Positions 26,076 through 35,573 of a stretch of 37,999 nucleotides of DNA are shown one piece after another. The notes beneath the pieces are model-generated. The model ran no database searches. It worked only from the letters and a program-made list of their open reading frames with translations, and had not been told where the DNA came from. The translations under genes were made by a program, and so were the position numbers. The stretch covers positions 1-37,999 of the forward strand of contig CANQXY010000012.1 of NCBI GenBank assembly GCA_947627935.1. Direction: 5' to 3'. Source of the DNA: an uncultured Clostridia bacterium (GTDB lineage: Bacteria; Bacillota; Clostridia; TANB77; CAG-508). How positions within the stretch are numbered: the stretch's first letter is position 1; each line of letters starts with the position of its first letter.

Positions 26076-26630
26076 TTGAAAGCAACAGGTGTCGTAAGAA
26101 GAATAGATGATTTAGGTAGAGTTGTTATTCCTAAGGAAATAAGGAAAACTTTAAGAATAAAAGAAGGAGATCCATTGGAGATTTTTACAGATAGAGAAGG
26201 TCAAGTAATATTAAAAAAATATTCTCCTATAGGTGAACTTTCAGAATTTGCATCAGGTTATGCAGAAACATTATCAAAAACAACAGGTCATATTGCATGC
26301 ATAACTGATAAAGATACAGTAATTGCAGTCTCAGGAGGATCTAAAAAAGAATTTTTAGAACAAAGTGTAAGTGATGAATTAGAACAACTTATGGAAGATA
26401 AAGAAATATATACAAGTAAAGAAAATAGTGATGTTGCTATGCCAATTACTAAAAATGATAATAGAGAAAGAAAATATAACTCTCAAGTAGTTTATCCTAT
26501 TATTTCAAATGGTGATACTATAGGAACAGTAATATTAATGGCAAAAGAGTCAGGTACAAAAATGAATGATGTAGAAAAAAAGGTTGCACAATCTGCAGCT
26601 ACATTTTTGGGAAGTCAAATGGAAATATAA
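26076..26630 (+). CDS. spoVT: stage V sporulation protein T
   Basis: SpoVT (184 aa) is a transcription regulator of late forespore genes. It starts with TTG at 26076 behind AAAGGAGGG; 27 upstream in-frame codons are rejected because they precede that site and overlap the repeat. The N-terminal AbrB swapped-hairpin domain reads MKATGVVRRIDDLGRVVIPK, then LRIKEGDPLEIF. A GAF-like sensor domain fills about 55-184. Bacillus SpoVT is 178 residues. Its presence suggests a spore-forming lineage. It ends at a terminator shared with a convergent gene. Confidence 0.92.
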   Translation: MKATGVVRRIDDLGRVVIPKEIRKTLRIKEGDPLEIFTDREGQVILKKYSPIGELSEFASGYAETLSKTTGHIACITDKDTVIAVSGGSKKEFLEQSVSDELEQLMEDKEIYTSKENSDVAMPITKNDNRERKYNSQVVYPIISNGDTIGTVILMAKESGTKMNDVEKKVAQSAATFLGSQMEI

Positions 26631-26634
26631 TAGT

Positions 26635-26669
26635 AAAAGAGTTTCAATAAAAATATTTGAAACTCTTTT
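26635..26669. terminator. bidirectional terminator between spoVT and the HopA1-like gene
   Basis: AAAAGAGTTTCAA (26635-26647) pairs perfectly with TTGAAACTCTTTT (26657-26669). The stop codon of the minus-strand gene lies inside the 3' arm. Confidence 0.85.
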
Positions 26670-27735
26670 ATCTATTATCTATACTATTTTGTTGTTGATC
26701 ATAATTTTGTTCTTTATATGGATTAATATTATTTATTTCAATAGCATTTTGATAGCAAAGATATTGTAATTTTGATTGCATAGAACTTATTAAATAATTA
26801 TGATAGTTAGATTCTAAATATGGAAAATTTTGTACAAACAAAATAGGGTCATTGGCATAATTTGGGTCTAATAAAAATTTAATATTTTCATCTTGTTTAG
26901 CTATTTCTTTAGCAGCAGACATATAACTATCTTCTAAAGCTAATGCAACTAATTTATTATGAGAGCCTGCGTTTTGAGTAGTTCCATCTAATTTAGTAAA
27001 TTGATTTACTTGAGGTTCAAATCCATATGTTAAGAAAGAATTAATTCTATTAGCAAAAGGATTTACTTTATCAGAATCTTTAAATAAATCAGGTCTTTGT
27101 GTAAATAAGTCATTTAAAGAAGCAACTGTATTAGAAAAATGGTTTTTATCTGTATATATAACAATTTTGTCTGAACGAGGATATTTATAGTTTTCAATGG
27201 TTGATGAAAATTTTAAGTAAAAATTATCTTCTTGATTATTTTCAATGATATTATATGCAAGCTCTGCTATGTTATCAGGACTACAGTTTAAATATAGTCT
27301 AATTATATCATTTCTATTAGGCAATGAATAATTTGAACTTTGTACATGATAGAATACAGGACTGCCATCTTTAGAAAGATTTGTTTGTAAAACATAGTCA
27401 TTTCTATTAGTTAAGTTATAAATTAAATTATGTTCATCTGTAATGTTTTTTTCTGATTGGCATTTAGGACCGCCATTAATCCTTAATAGTGCGTTATAAC
27501 TGTCTGGAATAGTATGTGAATTTTCATAATTATTAGCTAATTCTAAATAAGAAGAAAGATATTGTAATATTCCTGATTCTAATTCTTTATTTGTTGATAA
27601 ATTAGTGGATTTATAAGTATTACTTAAAAAATTAGATGTTTTCATATTTGTTTCTGCTTCAGGTAATAAATAAGTTTTTTCTTTTCTAAATATTTTATTA
27701 AATATTTGTTTAATATTATTTATGAAATTTCCCAT
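26668..27735 (-). CDS. HopA1-like protein
   Basis: This 355-residue soluble protein starts at the ATG with complement 27733-27735, behind GGAGAAATA. Its centre resembles the HopA1 family (named for a Pseudomonas type III effector; also found in cyanobacterial and RiPP loci). Support comes from VFYHVQSSNY at about 125-134, IIRLYLNCSPDNIAELAYNI, NFYLKFSSTIENYKYPRSDK, then IVIYTDKNHFSNTVASL and NPFANRINSF. HopA1 shares a fold with OspF-type phosphothreonine lyases and lanthipeptide lyase domains; the YLKF lysine and FYHVQ histidine could be active-site residues, but that is inference. The first 40 residues are basic and low in complexity. No precursor peptide lies nearby. It stands alone on this strand. 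Confidence 0.55.
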   Translation of the reverse strand: MGNFINNIKQIFNKIFRKEKTYLLPEAETNMKTSNFLSNTYKSTNLSTNKELESGILQYLSSYLELANNYENSHTIPDSYNALLRINGGPKCQSEKNITDEHNLIYNLTNRNDYVLQTNLSKDGSPVFYHVQSSNYSLPNRNDIIRLYLNCSPDNIAELAYNIIENNQEDNFYLKFSSTIENYKYPRSDKIVIYTDKNHFSNTVASLNDLFTQRPDLFKDSDKVNPFANRINSFLTYGFEPQVNQFTKLDGTTQNAGSHNKLVALALEDSYMSAAKEIAKQDENIKFLLDPNYANDPILFVQNFPYLESNYHNYLISSMQSKLQYLCYQNAIEINNINPYKEQNYDQQQNSIDNR

Positions 27736-27767
27736 TATTTCTCCATTTTATTTTAAATATTTAATTA

Positions 27768-27797
27768 ATTTTACCATTAGTAATTTTAAAAAATCAA
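27768..27797 (-). promoter_or_regulatory. possible promoter for the HopA1-like gene
   Basis: Read on the minus strand: TTGATT (27797-27792), an 18-base spacer and TAAAAT (27773-27768) with a preceding TGG. It lies 33 bases from the start codon. Confidence 0.45.
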
Positions 27798-27843
27798 TAT
27801 ATATCGTAAATTATTTTAAATATAAAGTTATTATACTTATTAA

Positions 27844-27872
27844 TTGACATAAATTTTAAATGAGAGTATAAT
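27844..27872 (+). promoter_or_regulatory. perfect sigma-A promoter
   Basis: TTGACA (27844-27849), 17 bases, TATAAT (27867-27872): the full consensus. It drives the 128-residue gene at 27953 through an approximately 75-base leader. It points away from the minus-strand promoter at 27768-27797. Confidence 0.88.
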
Positions 27873-27881
27873 ATTTACGTA

Positions 27882-27926
27882 AGTTAGTTGAATAGCTCTC
27901 TTCATATTATATTCTCAACTAATTTA
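27882..27926 (+). promoter_or_regulatory. leader hairpin with a CU-rich loop
   Basis: AAGTTAGTTGA (about 27881-27891) pairs with TCAACTAATTT (about 27915-27925) with one G-U. Its loop shows AGCTCTCTTC (27894-27903), the exact complement of GAAGAGAGCT (28362-28371) just before the terminator of the same gene. Confidence 0.5.
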
Positions 27927-27952
27927 AATAATAAAAAAGGAGATTATTACTA

Positions 27953-28339
27953 GTGGAAAGAGAAGAAGCTTTAAAGTTTCTATTACAACAGTTAGAAATG
28001 TTAAATGAGGAACATGTAGATGACTTGATGAGAAATCTTCGGTCCAAGGAACTGGAGGATTTGTGTAAAGATATAGACATTGATTTTTCAGTTATATCCG
28101 AATTATTTGAATATGGAGCTCTTAATCTAAAAGTAGTAGAAATACCAAAAAATAGAATTTATGAATTAGTGTTCTATATTAAATTATCTGGATATCCAGA
28201 TGGAATGATTTTCGAAGATTGGACAGATTTTAAGGAGATGTTGCTTGAAATAGGTGAAAATGCAGCACTAAGAATTGCTCTAAGTATGAGTAAAGGTGAT
28301 ATTGCAAATTATACAATTGAAGAACTATTAGCTGCATAG
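27953..28339 (+). CDS. unrecognised acidic 128-residue protein
   Basis: It starts with GTG at 27953 behind AAGGAGA. I do not recognise the family. It is acidic, soluble, without cysteine clusters (one Cys) or membrane segments, and mostly helical: an N-terminal coiled or helical part (EREEALKFLLQQLEMLNEE), a middle with FSVISELFEYGALNLKVVEI, and a C-terminal helix ending IANYTIEELLAA. A perfect promoter, a leader hairpin and a strong terminator make it a single, probably highly expressed unit. A small regulatory or adaptor protein is possible; I cannot say more. Confidence 0.75.
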   Translation: MEREEALKFLLQQLEMLNEEHVDDLMRNLRSKELEDLCKDIDIDFSVISELFEYGALNLKVVEIPKNRIYELVFYIKLSGYPDGMIFEDWTDFKEMLLEIGENAALRIALSMSKGDIANYTIEELLAA

Positions 28340-28372
28340 TTTAAAAATGAAGTAAATAAGAAGAAGAGAGCT

Positions 28373-28405
28373 TAAAACCAACAGTGCAATTTACTGTTGG
28401 TTTTT
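28373..28405 (+). terminator. rho-independent terminator
   Basis: AAAACCAACAGT (28373-28384) pairs perfectly with ACTGTTGGTTTT (28392-28403) around a 7-base loop. The U-tract is supplied by the end of the 3' arm. Confidence 0.88.
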
Positions 28406-28425
28406 CTAAATACTTTTTTATTTTC

Positions 28426-28454
28426 TTGATTTTTTATATGTTTTGAAGTATAAT
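28426..28454 (+). promoter_or_regulatory. sigma-A promoter for alaS
   Basis: TTGATT (28426-28431), 17 bases, TATAAT (28449-28454), 34 bases before the alaS ATG. The leader is about 28 bases, too short for a T-box. Confidence 0.75.
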
Positions 28455-28488
28455 TTTGAAAGTAAAAAGTTAAAAAGAGGAGAATAAT

Positions 28489-30249
28489 ATGAAAGCAATT
28501 GAAATTAGAAATAAATACTTAAACTTTTTTGAAAAGCATGGACATAAAATAATACCAAGTGCACCATTAATTCCAGAAAATGATCCATCAGTATTATTTA
28601 CAACAGCAGGAATGCAACCATTAGTACCATATTTACTTGGAGAAAAACATCCAGAAGGTACAAGACTTACAGATTATCAAAAATGTGTAAGAACAGTAGA
28701 TATAGATGAAGTTGGAGATAATAGACATTTAACATATTTTGAAATGCTTGGAAATTGGTCTTTAGGAGATTATTTTAAAGAAGAATCTATTCAAATGAGT
28801 TATGATTTTTTAACAAAAGAACTAAATATACCAGCAGAAAAATTATCAGTAACATGTTTTGCAGGTGATGAAGATGCTCCAAGAGATACTGTTTCTGCAG
28901 AGTGTTGGGAAAAAGCTGGAATATCAAAAGATAGAATATATTTCTTTGGCAAAGATGATAATTGGTGGATAGCAGGAGAAGAAGGACCATGTGGACCAGA
29001 TACAGAAATGTTTTATGATACAGGAAAACCACCATGTTCTGAAAATTGTAACCCATCATGTGATTGTGGTAAATATGTAGAAATATGGAATAATGTATTT
29101 ATGGAATATTTTAAATCAAAAGATGGAAAATATTCAAAGCTAGAACAAAAAAATGTTGATACAGGACTTGGATTAGAAAGAATGGCTATGTTACTTCAAG
29201 GAAAAGAAACACCATTTGATACAGAAATATTTGCACCAGTAATGGAAAAATTAGAACAATTACAAAAAAATGATGATATAAATAGTAGAAGAATAATTGC
29301 AGAACATCTTCGTTCAAGTATGATGATTATATGTGATGGTGGTAGACCAAGTAATATAGATAGAGGATATGTATTAAGAAGATTAATTCGTAGAATGATA
29401 AGACATTTAAACAAATTACAAATATCTTTAGATGAGTTACCAGTATTAATAGAACTAAATATTAATAATTTAAAGGAAATGTATCCTGATTTAGAAAAAA
29501 ATAAAGAAGTAATTAAATCAGTTATAATAGAAGAAAAAGATAAGTTTGTAAAAACTTTAACAAATGGTGAAAAAGAATTTACAAAAGAAATGAATAAAGC
29601 TATTCAAAATGGTGAAAAACAAATAAATGGGCAAGTTGTATTTAAATTATATGATACATATGGATTTCCACCAGAAGTTACAAAAGAATTAGCTGAAGAA
29701 AACGGATTTAAAGTAGATTTAAAAGAATTTGATAATTTATTTAAATTACATCAAGAAAAATCAAGATTAGGATCAGAACAAAAATTTAAAGGTGGTTTAG
29801 CATCTACTGGAGAAATAGAAACAAAATATCATACAGCAACACATCTTTTAAATGCAGCTTTAAAACAAGTTTTAGGAAGTCATGTACATCAAAGAGGAAG
29901 TAATATAACAGAAGAAAGAATGAGATTTGATTTTTCACATGATAGTAAAATGACAGATGAAGAAAAGAAACAAGTAGAGGATTTAGTAAATAAATATATT
30001 CAAATGGCAATACCAGTTGAAAGATTAGAAATGAAAAAAGATGATGCAATAGCAATGGGAGCTGAAGCAATGTTTTTAGATAAATATGGAGATATTGTAA
30101 CAGTTTATAAGATAGGGGATGTTTCAATAGAATTATGTGGAGGACCACATGTTAAAAACACTTCAGAACTTGGAAAATTTGTAATTAAAAAAGAAGAATC
30201 AAGCTCATCTGGAGTAAGAAGAATAAAAGCTATATTAACTGAAAATTAA
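28489..30249 (+). CDS. alaS: alanyl-tRNA synthetase, compact form
   Basis: AlaRS charges tRNA-Ala with alanine. This 586-residue protein has a normal class II catalytic domain (PLIPENDPSVLFTTAGMQP, FEMLGNWSLGDYFKEE, DTGLGLERMAMLLQG) and a tRNA-recognition helical region with IIAEHLRSSMMIICDG. The editing domain follows with H448/H452 in HTATH and C550/H554 in CGGPH. The beta-barrel that normally precedes the editing core is missing; residue 430 runs almost straight into it. The C-terminal coiled-coil and C-Ala domain (about 280 residues) are also missing. Standard AlaRS is about 870 residues. The stop is clean and the HIT gene starts 15 bases later, so this is a natural short form, not a break. 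AGAGGAG precedes the ATG. Confidence 0.92.
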   Translation: MKAIEIRNKYLNFFEKHGHKIIPSAPLIPENDPSVLFTTAGMQPLVPYLLGEKHPEGTRLTDYQKCVRTVDIDEVGDNRHLTYFEMLGNWSLGDYFKEESIQMSYDFLTKELNIPAEKLSVTCFAGDEDAPRDTVSAECWEKAGISKDRIYFFGKDDNWWIAGEEGPCGPDTEMFYDTGKPPCSENCNPSCDCGKYVEIWNNVFMEYFKSKDGKYSKLEQKNVDTGLGLERMAMLLQGKETPFDTEIFAPVMEKLEQLQKNDDINSRRIIAEHLRSSMMIICDGGRPSNIDRGYVLRRLIRRMIRHLNKLQISLDELPVLIELNINNLKEMYPDLEKNKEVIKSVIIEEKDKFVKTLTNGEKEFTKEMNKAIQNGEKQINGQVVFKLYDTYGFPPEVTKELAEENGFKVDLKEFDNLFKLHQEKSRLGSEQKFKGGLASTGEIETKYHTATHLLNAALKQVLGSHVHQRGSNITEERMRFDFSHDSKMTDEEKKQVEDLVNKYIQMAIPVERLEMKKDDAIAMGAEAMFLDKYGDIVTVYKIGDVSIELCGGPHVKNTSELGKFVIKKEESSSSGVRRIKAILTEN

Positions 30250-30264
30250 AAAAAGGGTGATATT

Positions 30265-30612
30265 ATGGAAGATTGTTTATTTTGTAAAATTATAAATGGA
30301 GAAATTCCATGTGAAAAAGTTTATGAAGATGAAGAAATATTAGCATTTAAAGATATTAATCCTGCAGCACCAATACACGTTTTAGTAATACCAAAAAAAC
30401 ATATAACTTCACTTGCAACAATGAAACAAGGTGAAGAAGAGATTATAGCTAAAATTTATAAAACAATAAATAATATTTCTGAAAAGCAAGGATTTAAAGA
30501 AAAAGGATATAGAGTAATAGTGAATTGTGGAGAAGATGGTTGCCAGGAAGTTAAGCATTTACATTTTCATTTATTAGCTGGTAAAAAGTTAGGAGAAAAA
30601 ATTGTTGAATAA
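30265..30612 (+). CDS. HIT family hydrolase (Hint-like)
   Basis: This 115-residue protein belongs to the histidine-triad nucleotide hydrolases, which cleave purine phosphoramidates and aminoacyl-adenylates. The HxHxH triad is H98, H100 and H102 (KHLHFHLLAG). C4 and C7 in CLFCKI suggest a zinc site with later histidines. It follows alaS by 15 bases; Hint proteins hydrolyse aminoacyl-AMP in vitro, so co-expression with a synthetase is meaningful but not proof. AAAAGGGTG precedes the ATG. Confidence 0.95.
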   Translation: MEDCLFCKIINGEIPCEKVYEDEEILAFKDINPAAPIHVLVIPKKHITSLATMKQGEEEIIAKIYKTINNISEKQGFKEKGYRVIVNCGEDGCQEVKHLHFHLLAGKKLGEKIVE

Positions 30613-30633
30613 TTAAATGTACTATGTTATAAT
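30605..30633 (+). promoter_or_regulatory. sigma-A promoter for the sortase gene
   Basis: TTGAAT (30605-30610) overlaps the last codons of the HIT gene; 17 bases later is TATAAT (30628-30633). It is 41 bases before the sortase ATG. Confidence 0.65.
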
Positions 30634-30673
30634 GAAAATAGGTAAATAATATACAAAAGCGGAGGTAAGTAAG

Positions 30674-31345
30674 ATGTTTAATAGTAAATATAATAAATTT
30701 TTAACTGTTTTATTAGTTATAGTAATAATAGCTATTGTAGGACTATTAGGATATTTAGGATATGATTATTATCAAAAATTCTTTATATCAAAAGATACAG
30801 CTGATTTTGTAGATTCATTTGTAAGCGAAACTCAAAATAGTACAGATGAAACACCAGCAGAAGAAAACGGAGTAGTAGATGAAAATGCTTTAGATAATAT
30901 ACAAACTTCAACTACAAATACATCTACAGGAAATAAGAAAAGAACTACATATAAAGGATTTAATGTTGTAGGAACTATAGAGATTCCAAAAACAAATTTA
31001 AAATATCCAATACTTGAAAAAGTTACAAAAGCATCAATAGAAGTAGCTGTTGCAGTTATGTATGGACCAGGTCCTAACCAAGTAGGAAATACTACAATAA
31101 TGGGACATAACTACAGAAATGGATTATTTTTCTCAAATAATAAAAAATTATCAAATGGTGACAAAATATATATAACTGATTTAGATGGAAACAAAGTAAC
31201 ATATACAATATATAATAAATATGAAACAACTCCAGAAGATGCAGAATATATGACAAGAAATACAAATGGAGCAAGAGAAATATCATTATCTACTTGTACA
31301 GATGATAGTAGTGCAAGATTAGTAATTTGGGCAAAAGCTGATTAA
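30674..31345 (+). CDS. sortase (class D-like)
   Basis: Sortases are membrane-anchored transpeptidases that attach surface proteins to the wall or polymerise pili. This 223-residue protein has a TM anchor at about 10-30, a Ser/Thr/Asn-rich linker (to about 90) and a catalytic domain. H145 lies in MGHNYRNG, C208 in LSTCTDD and R215 in SARLVI, the complete triad. GTIEIPKTNLKYPILE starts the barrel. The size and TM position suggest class D, though class cannot be settled by eye. No LPXTG substrate lies in the window. A terminator follows. Confidence 0.9.
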   Translation: MFNSKYNKFLTVLLVIVIIAIVGLLGYLGYDYYQKFFISKDTADFVDSFVSETQNSTDETPAEENGVVDENALDNIQTSTTNTSTGNKKRTTYKGFNVVGTIEIPKTNLKYPILEKVTKASIEVAVAVMYGPGPNQVGNTTIMGHNYRNGLFFSNNKKLSNGDKIYITDLDGNKVTYTIYNKYETTPEDAEYMTRNTNGAREISLSTCTDDSSARLVIWAKAD

Positions 31346-31369
31346 TAAAAATTAATATAAATAAAAATG

Positions 31370-31400
31370 AAGGAATTTAAAAAATTCCTTTATTTTTTAT
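31370..31400 (+). terminator. rho-independent terminator after the sortase gene
   Basis: AAGGAATTT (31370-31378) pairs perfectly with AAATTCCTT (31382-31390), followed by TATTTTTTAT. Confidence 0.85.
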
Positions 31401-31434
31401 GCATAATTGTATATAATAATACAAATAGTTTTAA

Positions 31435-33450
<2,016 letters not shown>

Positions 33451-33458
33451 GAGGAAGT

Positions 33459-33710
33459 ATGGAAAATAATTATACATTTGAAAAGATGTGGGTTGACTTA
33501 AGTAATGGTTATCAGATATATTATACTTATGTAAGAAATAGATATGTATTATTTAAAACAGCAAAAAATTGTTATACACAAAAATTATTAACTCAAAATC
33601 CTAAAAATCCACAACCTAAAATGTCAATGCTTACATTAAAAAGAGTTAAAGAGATATTTCCTTATATGGAAGATATTGAATATAAAATTGGAGTAGATGA
33701 AATTATATAA
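33459..33710 (+). CDS. small unrecognised protein after ligA
   Basis: This 83-residue protein starts eight bases after the ligA stop behind TAGGAGG and is surely co-transcribed with it. It is basic and aromatic (many Tyr), with SNGYQIYYTYVRNRYVLFK near the start and LTLKRVKEIFPYMEDIEYKI near the end. No membrane segment or known motif was seen. In many Clostridia gatC follows ligA; this is not GatC. It continues to folD with 19 bases between. Confidence 0.75.
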   Translation: MENNYTFEKMWVDLSNGYQIYYTYVRNRYVLFKTAKNCYTQKLLTQNPKNPQPKMSMLTLKRVKEIFPYMEDIEYKIGVDEII

Positions 33711-33729
33711 TTGAAAGGAAGAAATAAAT

Positions 33730-34578
33730 ATGGCAGTAATAATAGATGGAAAAGAATTAGCACGAAAAATAAGAAGTAATTTAAAAATAGATTGTGAAGA
33801 AATAAAGTCTAAAGGAGTAAATCCAAAACTTGCAGTAATATTAGTTGGAGATGATAAAGCATCAAAAGTATATGTTAAAAATAAAAATAAAGCATGTGAA
33901 GATGTTGGTATTGAATTTGAAGAACATATTCTTGAATCAGAAATTACACAAAAACAATTAATAGATTTAATAGAACAATTAAATGAAAGAAAAGATATTC
34001 ATGGAATATTATTACAAAGTCCAATACCTAATCATTTAGATATAAATGAGGCATTTAGAAAAATATCTCCAGATAAAGATGTTGATGGATTTAATCCAAT
34101 AAGTGTTGGGAAACTTTCATTAAATCAAGATACTTTTGTATCTTGTACACCATATGGTATAATGAAAATGTTTGAAGAATACAATATAGATTTAGAAGGA
34201 AAGGATTTAGTTATAATAGGAAGAAGTAATATTGTAGGTAAACCTCTAATTCAATGTTGCTTAAACAAAAATGCTACAGTTACAGTATGTCATTCTAGAA
34301 CAAAAAATTTAAAAGAACATACTAAAAGAGCAGATATTGTTATAGCTGCTATTGGTAAATCTAAATTTGTTACAGAAGATATGGTAAAAGATGGAGTAGT
34401 TATAATAGATGTAGGAATAAATAGAGGAGACGATGGAAAATTAACAGGTGATGTTGATTTCGAAAATGTACAAAAGAAAGCAAGTTATATTACACCGGTT
34501 CCTGGGGGAGTTGGACCGATGACAGTAGCAATGCTTATGAATAATGTTATAAAAGCTACAAAAAATCAAATGAAATAA
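33730..34578 (+). CDS. folD: methylenetetrahydrofolate dehydrogenase/cyclohydrolase
   Basis: FolD (282 aa) interconverts 5,10-methylene-THF, methenyl-THF and 10-formyl-THF. The catalytic YVKNKNKACEDVGI segment contains the Tyr and Lys pair. The ILLQSPIPNHLD and DVDGFNP motifs follow, then the Rossmann part GRSNIVGKPL. The C-terminal TPVPGGVGPMTVAML signature is complete. Length is normal. GAAAGGAAG lies before the ATG. It ends the ligA operon at a terminator. Confidence 0.97.
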   Translation: MAVIIDGKELARKIRSNLKIDCEEIKSKGVNPKLAVILVGDDKASKVYVKNKNKACEDVGIEFEEHILESEITQKQLIDLIEQLNERKDIHGILLQSPIPNHLDINEAFRKISPDKDVDGFNPISVGKLSLNQDTFVSCTPYGIMKMFEEYNIDLEGKDLVIIGRSNIVGKPLIQCCLNKNATVTVCHSRTKNLKEHTKRADIVIAAIGKSKFVTEDMVKDGVVIIDVGINRGDDGKLTGDVDFENVQKKASYITPVPGGVGPMTVAMLMNNVIKATKNQMK

Positions 34579-34580
34579 AG

Positions 34581-34607
34581 GGGCATTTATATAAATGCTC
34601 TTTTTTT
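34581..34607 (+). terminator. rho-independent terminator after folD
   Basis: GGGCATT (34581-34587) pairs with AATGCTC (34594-34600), one G-U, followed by seven T residues. The dprA start lies only 14 bases after the T-run, so some read-through probably feeds dprA. Confidence 0.85.
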
Positions 34608-34620
34608 ATTTAAAGAAAGG

Positions 34621-35481
34621 ATGATTATTATAGAAGATAAAAGATATTGGGTTTGGTTGTCTTTATTAAATATAAGTTGCAAAACAAAACTTAAAATTTT
34701 AGATAAATATAAAAATCCAGAAAAAATATATAAATTAACAAAAAAAGAATTATTAGATTTAAAGTTAAGTAAAAAAACTATTGATAAAATATTAGATATA
34801 GATATAAAAAAACAAGTAGATAAACATTTAAAATATATGAATAAATATAATATACAGATTGTAAATATAACAGATAATGAATATCCTAAAAGTTTAAAAA
34901 ATATATATGATCCGCCAATTAGTTTATATGTAAAAGGAAATAAATATATTTTAAATGAAAAAAGTATAGGAATTATAGGGTGTAGGAATTGTACTAAATA
35001 TGGAGAAAAACAAGCAAAAATATTTGCATATAATCTTGCAAAAAATAAAATAAACATAGTAAGTGGATTAGCAAAAGGAATTGATAGTTTTGCACATATT
35101 GGTTCATTATATGCTAAAGGTAAAACAATAGCTGTATTAGGTAATGGATTAGACACAATATATCCTAAAGAAAATGTAAATTTAGCTAAAGAAATAATAA
35201 AAAATGACGGTTGTATAATATCAGAATATCCATTGGGAACAAAACCTTTAAAATATAATTTTCCAGCTAGAAATAGGATAATAAGTGGAATAAGCAATGA
35301 TATTTTAGTAATAGAAGCAAAAGAAAAAAGTGGTACACTAATTACAGTAGATTTTGCTTTAGAACAAGGAAAAGAAATATACGTATTACCAGGAAATGTT
35401 GATTCAGAAAATTCCATAGGTACAAATAAACTAATACAAGAAGGTGCCAAATTAATACTTTCATATGAGGAAATTTTATAA
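34621..35481 (+). CDS. dprA: DNA processing protein DprA
   Basis: DprA (286 aa) loads RecA on incoming single-stranded DNA during transformation. An N-terminal helical domain is followed by the Rossmann-like fold: GIIGCRNCTKYGEKQAKIFA, VSGLAKGIDSFAHIGSL, GNGLDTIYPKEN, the FPARNRIISG motif and EKSGTLITVDFALEQG. Length is close to the pneumococcal protein (282), which also lacks the C-terminal winged helix. The ATG at 34621 directly abuts AAAGG, an odd spacing; an ATA or ATT start a few codons inside cannot be excluded. In many Firmicutes topA follows; here it does not. Confidence 0.95.
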   Translation: MIIIEDKRYWVWLSLLNISCKTKLKILDKYKNPEKIYKLTKKELLDLKLSKKTIDKILDIDIKKQVDKHLKYMNKYNIQIVNITDNEYPKSLKNIYDPPISLYVKGNKYILNEKSIGIIGCRNCTKYGEKQAKIFAYNLAKNKINIVSGLAKGIDSFAHIGSLYAKGKTIAVLGNGLDTIYPKENVNLAKEIIKNDGCIISEYPLGTKPLKYNFPARNRIISGISNDILVIEAKEKSGTLITVDFALEQGKEIYVLPGNVDSENSIGTNKLIQEGAKLILSYEEIL

Positions 35482-35512
35482 TAAAATTATGATTTAAGTT
35501 ACGAAATATTAG

Positions 35513-35541
35513 TTGATAAAGATATGTTAATATGGTATTAT
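35513..35541 (+). promoter_or_regulatory. extended -10 promoter for the HTH-membrane gene
   Basis: TTGATA (35513-35518), 17 bases, TATTAT (35536-35541) with TGG just before it. A TATAAT at 35539-35544 overlaps. It is 32 bases before the TTG start. Confidence 0.55.
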
Positions 35542-35573
35542 AATTTTATTAAAATGAAAAAAGGAGAAATATA

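Noticed and set aside
34587..35450. Long minus-strand open frame (287 codons) opposite dprA
   Set aside because: The plus strand encodes DprA with all family motifs; the antisense frame is low-complexity and hydrophobic, as expected from an AT-rich shadow.
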